Below are positions 1 to 3,831 of a stretch of DNA of 6,470 bases, piece by piece; position 1 is the first letter of the stretch; every line of letters begins with the position of its first letter. The position numbers were made by a program, and so were the translations under genes. The notes beneath the pieces are model-generated. The model worked only from the letters and a program-made list of their open reading frames with translations. It did not search any database and was not told the DNA's origin. The DNA is from Pseudopedobacter sp. (GTDB lineage: Bacteria > Bacteroidota > Bacteroidia > Sphingobacteriales > Sphingobacteriaceae). The DNA lies in assembly GCA_014378285.1 (NCBI GenBank), contig JACMNZ010000510.1, positions 1 to 6,470 on the forward strand, in the 5' to 3' direction.

Positions 1-21
1 AGGTAATTGCAATTGAAATTA

Positions 22-930
22 TTATTTGTTAATTTTCTTATTTACTAATAATAAGTTCAAATCTAAGTCTTCCTGATAAATTGGATAACCTTCTTCAATT
101 AATATTTTTGCTTTTTTTAAATCTTGTAAAGCCAAATCGTAGTCTTTAATTTCTACCTTGGCTTTAGATAATAATATCAAAGACTCTATCTCCCCCTGTT
201 TAAAATTGATGTTTGAAGCAGTAGTTAACGCTTGGATAAAAAACCATTTGCTTTCCGTAAACCTTTTAGCTTTTAAATAAATTTTACCCAATTGTAAATA
301 ACAAGCATAAGCTGCTTTTTTTCCTAACCTGCCGCTCATTTGCAATGCTTTTTTTAGGATTAAGTTTTCTGCTTTTTTAATGTTATTTTGAGAGGCTGCA
401 ATTTTAGACTCCATTAATAATTGATCAAAAGTTAGTTTAGGTTTGCTTAAACCCGCAATATATTTATTGGCATATCTGCTATATAAATCGGCGTTAGCCA
501 AGTCATTTTTTATGAAAAATATATTGGCTAAATTGTAGGCTAATATGAAGGATTGAAATTCGTTTTTTAGGCTTAAACTCAAATTATATGCTTTTTTAAA
601 ATCAGAAATAGCGTTATCTAGTTTATTTAACCTTGCATTATAAATTCCCAATACTTCTAAATAATTTGCAGCAGAGATATCATCAAAAGATGACTGCTTA
701 AAAAAATTATTAATAAGCAAACCGCTTAAATAAATATTAAGGTCTAAAGCGTTAAAATGAGTTTTAAGTTTATGATTAGTTTTAAAATCAGAATTATCTA
801 CCAGCAAAAAACGGTTTTGATCATTGGTTTTTGAAGACGCTACATTTATTACACTTTTACTATTTGCTATCGTTTTAATAGCACTTAAAAGCAAAGCGAT
901 GAATAAAAAACAAAGCGTTAATTTTTTCAT
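22..930 (-). CDS. Exported TPR-repeat protein of unknown function
   Basis: The 302-residue protein begins with a typical Sec signal peptide: KK at residues 2-3, a hydrophobic core at about 4-18 and a likely cleavage site near residues 22-24. Cys7 lies too early and without a lipobox, so it is probably not a lipoprotein. From about residue 89 to 280 the chain is helical, with five TPR-like units at roughly 89-122, 129-160, 169-200, 207-240 and 247-280. They show the usual pattern (for example LGIYNARLNKLDNAISDFKKA and LGKIYLKAKRFTES). Residues 25-88 show no recognisable domain. There is no catalytic motif, DNA-binding domain or second membrane segment, so a protein-binding role outside the cytoplasm is the most that can be inferred. 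The frame extends upstream to an ATG at 981, but that adds 17 residues before the signal peptide, so 930 is preferred. It is divergent from the mutase gene and no functional link is evident. Confidence 0.72.
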   Translation of the reverse strand: MKKLTLCFLFIALLLSAIKTIANSKSVINVASSKTNDQNRFLLVDNSDFKTNHKLKTHFNALDLNIYLSGLLINNFFKQSSFDDISAANYLEVLGIYNARLNKLDNAISDFKKAYNLSLSLKNEFQSFILAYNLANIFFIKNDLANADLYSRYANKYIAGLSKPKLTFDQLLMESKIAASQNNIKKAENLILKKALQMSGRLGKKAAYACYLQLGKIYLKAKRFTESKWFFIQALTTASNINFKQGEIESLILLSKAKVEIKDYDLALQDLKKAKILIEEGYPIYQEDLDLNLLLVNKKINK

Positions 931-1059
931 TAATAAATTATAGCCTACAATGTAGTTAAACCCAATCAATAAACACTTCAATATAAATTTTCTAAAACCT
1001 ACCTAATCATTTTTCTTATTACATTTATAGCGTTATACCTATCAATAAATTAAACAAAA
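931..1059. promoter_or_regulatory. Divergent intergenic region between TPR gene and mutase-subunit gene
   Basis: This 129-bp AT-rich stretch must carry promoters for both divergent genes. No strong Bacteroidota promoter (TTTG, then TAnnTTTG about 20 bp later) is clear on either strand. The best partial plus-strand match is TACATTTA at 1020-1027, without a convincing upstream box. A short inverted repeat, CTACA-A-TGTAG (945-955), lies 15 bp before the TPR start and could be an operator, though repeats this short occur by chance. The plus strand has no GG dinucleotide here, which rules out a sigma-54 promoter for the mutase gene. The minus strand also lacks GG-N10-GC. No riboswitch was recognised, and the region seems too short for a typical cobalamin riboswitch. 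Confidence 0.4.
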
Positions 1060-1479
1060 ATGGATAATAAACTAAATAGACCGATTAGAGTTTTAGTGGC
1101 AAAAGTTGGTTTAGATGGGCATGATAGAGGTGCGAAAATAATCGCAACATCCTTAAGGGATGCTGGTATGGAAGTAATATACACTGGTCTTAGACAAACA
1201 CCAGAAATGGTAGTTAATGCTGCTTTACAAGAAGATGTTGATGCTATTGGCGTTTCCATTTTATCTGGTGCACACATGACGGTTTTCCCTAAAATTATGG
1301 CACTTTTAAAGGAAAAAGATTTAACAGATGTTTTAGTCACCGGCGGAGGGATTATTCCAGAAACTGATCAACAAGAACTTACAAAATTGGGTGTTGGTAA
1401 ACTTTTTAGCCCAGGCACAACCACTTCAGAAATAGTAGCTTACATCAATAATTGGGCTTTTAAGAACAGGAAATTTTAA
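1060..1479 (+). CDS. Stand-alone B12-binding (small) subunit of an acyl-CoA mutase, methylmalonyl-CoA mutase type
   Basis: This 139-residue protein is a single cobalamin-binding domain, the size of the C-terminal domain of methylmalonyl-CoA mutase. It carries the full base-off/His-on signature: DxHxxG as D19-G20-H21-D22-R23-G24, where H21 would be the lower axial cobalt ligand; SxL as S66-I67-L68; and a glycine-rich GGG at 95-97 followed by IIPE. The TGLRQTPE (42-49) and SILSGAH (66-72) stretches resemble free-standing small subunits of split mutases (methylmalonyl-, isobutyryl- or 2-hydroxyisobutyryl-CoA mutase). It should bind adenosylcobalamin and pair with a separate substrate-binding large subunit, which is absent here. 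Substrate choice lies in that subunit, so the exact mutase cannot be named. The ATG at 1060 follows an A-rich leader (AAACAAAA) with no Shine-Dalgarno sequence. The next gene starts 9 bp after the stop. Cytoplasmic. Confidence 0.9.
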   Translation: MDNKLNRPIRVLVAKVGLDGHDRGAKIIATSLRDAGMEVIYTGLRQTPEMVVNAALQEDVDAIGVSILSGAHMTVFPKIMALLKEKDLTDVLVTGGGIIPETDQQELTKLGVGKLFSPGTTTSEIVAYINNWAFKNRKF

Positions 1480-1488
1480 AAAAAAAGT

Positions 1489-2262
1489 ATGACTTTCAAT
1501 AATCTTATCATAGATAAATCAAATTTTATCCAGTTGATCACCATCAGCCGTGAGGCAAAACTTAATGCCTTAAACAGAGAGACTTTAAAAGAAATAAATC
1601 TGGCTATCATTGATGCAATCGTTGATGAAAATGTTAGAGGAATTATCATTACTGGCGCTGGTGAAAAAGCATTTGTGGCTGGTGCCGATATTTCTGAGTT
1701 TTCTTCTTTTAATTCGCCCGAAGGAAAAGAATTAGCAAAAGAAGGTCATCAAAATGTGTTCGATTTAATAGAAAATTGCCCAAAACCCATAATCGCCGCC
1801 ATAAATGGTTTTGCTTTAGGCGGAGGATTAGAATTGGCGATGGCATGTCATATTAGGATGGCTTCTGCAAATGCAAAAATGGGTTTACCTGAAGTTACTT
1901 TAGGATTGATTCCGGGTTATGGAGGCACACAAAGGCTTCCAAATTTAATAGGTAAGGGAAAAGCGATGGAAATGATTTTAAGCGCAAATATGATAACCGC
2001 AGAAGAAGCATTAACCAACAGATTGGTAAATAAAGTTTTAAAAGACAAACCAGAACTTTTGAAAGCAGCAACAGAATTAATGCAAAACATCATTCAAAAA
2101 TCTCCAAATGCAATAAAAGCTGCCATTTCGGCAATAAATGCTGCTAACAAACCAGATGGATTTAATAAAGAAATAGAAGAATTTTCTAATTGTTTTGGTA
2201 CCGATGACTTTAAGGAGGGTGTGAATGCATTCTTAGAAAAAAGAAAACCAAAATTTAATTAA
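1489..2262 (+). CDS. Enoyl-CoA hydratase/isomerase (crotonase) family protein
   Basis: At 257 residues this is a normal-length, single-domain crotonase. The CoA-binding and oxyanion-hole segment reads AFVAGADISEF (61-71). The second segment, NGFALGGGLELAMAC (106-120), supplies the other oxyanion-hole glycine (about G112). Both acidic residues used by true hydratases are present: E115 in GGGLELAM and E135 in GLPEVTLG, equivalent to E144 and E164 of rat mitochondrial enoyl-CoA hydratase. IPGYGGTQRL (141-150) and the helical C-terminus ending in FLEKRKPKF are also typical. The expected reaction is reversible hydration of a short-chain trans-2-enoyl-CoA to a 3-hydroxyacyl-CoA in the cytoplasm. 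The family also contains isomerases and decarboxylases, so substrate and exact reaction are open, but retention of both glutamates favours hydratase. It starts 9 bp after the mutase subunit, which suggests one transcript and a shared acyl-CoA pathway. Confidence 0.9.
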   Translation: MTFNNLIIDKSNFIQLITISREAKLNALNRETLKEINLAIIDAIVDENVRGIIITGAGEKAFVAGADISEFSSFNSPEGKELAKEGHQNVFDLIENCPKPIIAAINGFALGGGLELAMACHIRMASANAKMGLPEVTLGLIPGYGGTQRLPNLIGKGKAMEMILSANMITAEEALTNRLVNKVLKDKPELLKAATELMQNIIQKSPNAIKAAISAINAANKPDGFNKEIEEFSNCFGTDDFKEGVNAFLEKRKPKFN

Positions 2263-2287
2263 TAAAAAACATTTATAATTAATTTTA

Positions 2288-2301
2288 TAACCCAAGGGTT
2301 A
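2288..2301 (+). repeat. Short inverted repeat (TAACCC-AA-GGGTTA), possible weak terminator or leader hairpin
   Basis: Six-base arms TAACCC and GGGTTA flank AA, 25 bp after the crotonase stop codon. As RNA this would form a short stem with a 4-nt loop. No T-run follows (AATTATGTAG), so it is a poor intrinsic terminator. An alternative outer pairing, ATAATTAA (2275-2282) with TTAATTAT (2299-2306), competes with it. The function is not established. Confidence 0.3.
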
Positions 2302-2363
2302 ATTATGTAGAAATATTTTCCCAATCAAAATATTTTGATTTATATTCGCTTTAGTAATTAACC
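2297..2363. repeat. Outer 9-bp inverted repeat enclosing the palindrome
   Basis: GGTTAATTA (2297-2305) is the exact reverse complement of TAATTAACC (2355-2363). The arms are 49 bp apart. Their midpoint (2330) is within 1.5 bp of the centre of the 18-bp palindrome at 2323-2340. The left arm overlaps the GGGTTA half of the short hairpin at 2288-2301, so in RNA the two stems would exclude each other. It could be paired binding sites for a dimeric regulator or a foldable mRNA leader. The sequence is AT-rich, so chance is not excluded. Confidence 0.35.
2323..2340. promoter_or_regulatory. Perfect 18-bp palindrome upstream of the response regulator; candidate operator
   Basis: AATCAAAATATTTTGATT is identical to its own reverse complement over all 18 bases. 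It ends 56 bp before the regulator's start codon. With no loop, it looks more like a binding site for a dimeric DNA-binding protein than a transcription terminator. Fis-type HTH regulators such as the one encoded next bind dyad sites as dimers, so autoregulation is a reasonable guess. No second copy of this exact sequence was noticed in the window. Confidence 0.45.
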
Positions 2364-2396
2364 TCCTGGTTTTTATCTGGATACTAAACCGTATAA

Positions 2397-3818
2397 ATGA
2401 AAAAAATACTTATCGTAGATGATGAGGTAAACATTGGTTTGTTGCTTTCTAAATTCTTATCCAGAAATGGTTTTGAAGTAAAAACAGCAACATCTGGCGC
2501 AACCGCATTTGAAAAACTAACAACAGAATCTTTTAATTTAGTGCTTTGTGATTTTAGGTTAGAAGATACCGATGGAAGAGAGGTATTAAAAAAAATTAAG
2601 TTATCCTATCCCCGTACAGGAGTAATCATCATCACCGGTTATTCTGATATTAAACTTGCCGTAGAATTGATAAAAATGGGGGCTTATGATTATATCACCA
2701 AGCCATTGTACCCAGATGAGATTTTAAATACTATAAAAAAAGCCATTGAGACTCAACAGGCTTTAAATGAAGAATTAGATAAGCCCAAATCTCCTACCGA
2801 GGCTTTAAAAAATAAAGAATTAGGTACCGAAGCATTTAAAAAAGAAGATTACGTAATAGGACAAAGTACAGCGGCTAGAGAGCTGATTAGGCAGATTGAC
2901 TTAGTTGCGCCAACAGGTTACAGTGTAATTTTGATGGGTGAAAGTGGTACCGGAAAAGAATCGGTTGCTAAGAGCATACACATGAAAAGCCCAAGAAAGG
3001 ATAAGCCTTTTATTGCAATGGATTGTGGATCCTTAACAAAGGAATTGGCTGGATCAGAATTTTTTGGACATGAAAAAGGTTCTTTTACGGGTGCTCTATA
3101 TACAAAAATTGGTCATTTTGAGATGGCAAACGGAGGTACTTTGTTTTTAGACGAGGTTGGTAATCTCTCTTATGAAATACAAGCCGCGTTATTAAGAACA
3201 GTACAGGAACGAAAAGTTAAACGCATTGGATCTACAAAAGAGATTGATTTAGATGTTAGGATTATTGTGGCAACTAACGAGAATTTAATAGACGCCATTT
3301 CTAAAGGAAGGTTTAGGGAAGATCTTTATCATAGATTTAATGAATTTGGTATTTATATGCCGCCATTACGTGAGCGGGGAAAAGACATCATGATTTTTGC
3401 CGAGTACTTCTTGCTTTCTGCGAATAAAGAATTAAATAAAGATGTAAAAACCTTTTCGCCAGATGTAGAAGAAAGCTTTTTAACCTACCCATGGCCAGGA
3501 AATGTAAGGGAATTAAAAAACGTATTGAGAAGAGCGGTTTTATTAACAGAGGGAGATGTTGTTCAGACAAAAGCCTTACCGCTAGAAATTTCTACCTATT
3601 CTAAAGTTTCTGCATTTGAAAATGCAATAGAAACCGTAAGCACTATAGCCGGTAAAGAAAAACGTGTGGATTTAAAAAACGCAGCTTTAGAAGCCGAATA
3701 TGAAACTATTTTAAAGGTTTTAAAAGATGTAAAATTTAATAAAACTAAAGCAGCCCAAATTCTAAATATCGATAGAAAAACGCTTTACAACAAAATGAAA
3801 GCTATAAACTTGGAGTAA
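2397..3818 (+). CDS. Sigma-54-dependent response regulator, NtrC family (REC-AAA+-Fis HTH)
   Basis: This complete 473-residue protein has three domains. The receiver (about 1-120) has acidic pocket D8/D9, phospho-acceptor D52, T80 and K102. The AAA+ sigma-54 interaction domain (about 152-390) has Walker A GESGTGKE (181-188), the sigma-54 contact loop GSFTGA (228-233), Walker B LFLDE (249-253), the RFREDLYHR segment (305-313) with candidate arginine fingers, and PWPGNVREL (365-373) for sensor II. A Fis-type helix-turn-helix lies at about 447-471 (NKTKAAQILNIDRKTLYNKM). All catalytic positions look intact, so phosphorylation at D52 should drive ATP-dependent opening of sigma-54 RNA polymerase complexes at enhancer-bound promoters. 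The contact loop has Ser in place of the commoner Ala (GAFTGA), but the key F and T remain. Two less conserved linkers are seen at about 121-151 and 396-428. The kinase gene starts 13 bp after the stop, so that kinase is the likely phosphodonor. Target genes are not evident here. Confidence 0.95.
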   Translation: MKKILIVDDEVNIGLLLSKFLSRNGFEVKTATSGATAFEKLTTESFNLVLCDFRLEDTDGREVLKKIKLSYPRTGVIIITGYSDIKLAVELIKMGAYDYITKPLYPDEILNTIKKAIETQQALNEELDKPKSPTEALKNKELGTEAFKKEDYVIGQSTAARELIRQIDLVAPTGYSVILMGESGTGKESVAKSIHMKSPRKDKPFIAMDCGSLTKELAGSEFFGHEKGSFTGALYTKIGHFEMANGGTLFLDEVGNLSYEIQAALLRTVQERKVKRIGSTKEIDLDVRIIVATNENLIDAISKGRFREDLYHRFNEFGIYMPPLRERGKDIMIFAEYFLLSANKELNKDVKTFSPDVEESFLTYPWPGNVRELKNVLRRAVLLTEGDVVQTKALPLEISTYSKVSAFENAIETVSTIAGKEKRVDLKNAALEAEYETILKVLKDVKFNKTKAAQILNIDRKTLYNKMKAINLE

Positions 3819-3831
3819 ATAAAACAAATAA

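Larger units (their letters stand above)
2263..2396 (+). promoter_or_regulatory. Leader/promoter region of the two-component operon
   Basis: The 134 bp between the crotonase stop and the regulator start hold no gene but several symmetric elements, listed separately. A possible -7 box is TATATTCG (2341-2348), one base from the Bacteroidota consensus TAnnTTTG, but I find no convincing -33 TTTG at the right distance. The regulator's ATG at 2397 has no purine-rich Shine-Dalgarno sequence before it (ACCGTATAAATG). No GG-N10-GC is present on the plus strand, so sigma-54 autoregulation is not indicated. The size and content suggest that the two-component operon has its own promoter and does not depend only on read-through from the crotonase gene. 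Confidence 0.45.

Noticed and set aside
5..14. AATTGCAATT palindrome just after the TPR gene stop
   Set aside because: It is only 10 bp and AT-rich with no T-run or further stem, so it is too short to call a terminator or operator.
101..610. Repeated T7-type runs in the TPR gene, considered as phase-variation tracts
   Set aside because: They are short, and several correspond to Lys-Lys codons recurring in TPR helices. Nothing indicates frame switching.
937..968. Sigma-70-like promoter on the minus strand (TTGGGT, 17 bp, TATAAT)
   Set aside because: The TATAAT would end only about 6 bp before the TPR start codon, leaving no leader. Bacteroidota promoters also follow a different consensus, so the match is probably coincidental.
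931..981. Upstream ATG (981) adding 17 residues to the TPR protein
   Set aside because: The signal peptide starts cleanly at the internal Met (930). The extension would place an extra hydrophobic stretch before it and use up much of the divergent promoter region.
1050..1340. Open frame of 96 codons on the minus strand
   Set aside because: It lies antisense over the B12-binding subunit, whose motifs are unmistakable. The translation is not recognisable and there is no leader of its own.
1478..1486. Run of nine A between mutase subunit and crotonase
   Set aside because: It lies outside both reading frames, so slippage there would not switch either gene. A-rich spacers before start codons are normal in this group.
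2275..2306. Possible intrinsic terminator after the crotonase gene
   Set aside because: The stems are short or mutually exclusive and are not followed by a T-run. It is kept only as a low-confidence inverted repeat.
2362..2367. ACCTCC, resembling the anti-Shine-Dalgarno sequence, or GGAGGT on the minus strand
   Set aside because: No start codon follows at a suitable distance on the minus strand, and no open frame exists there. A single 6-base match is not evidence.
3388..3570. Open frame of 60 codons on the minus strand
   Set aside because: It is antisense to the AAA+ domain of the regulator (region encoding sensor II) and is explained as a shadow of that coding sequence.
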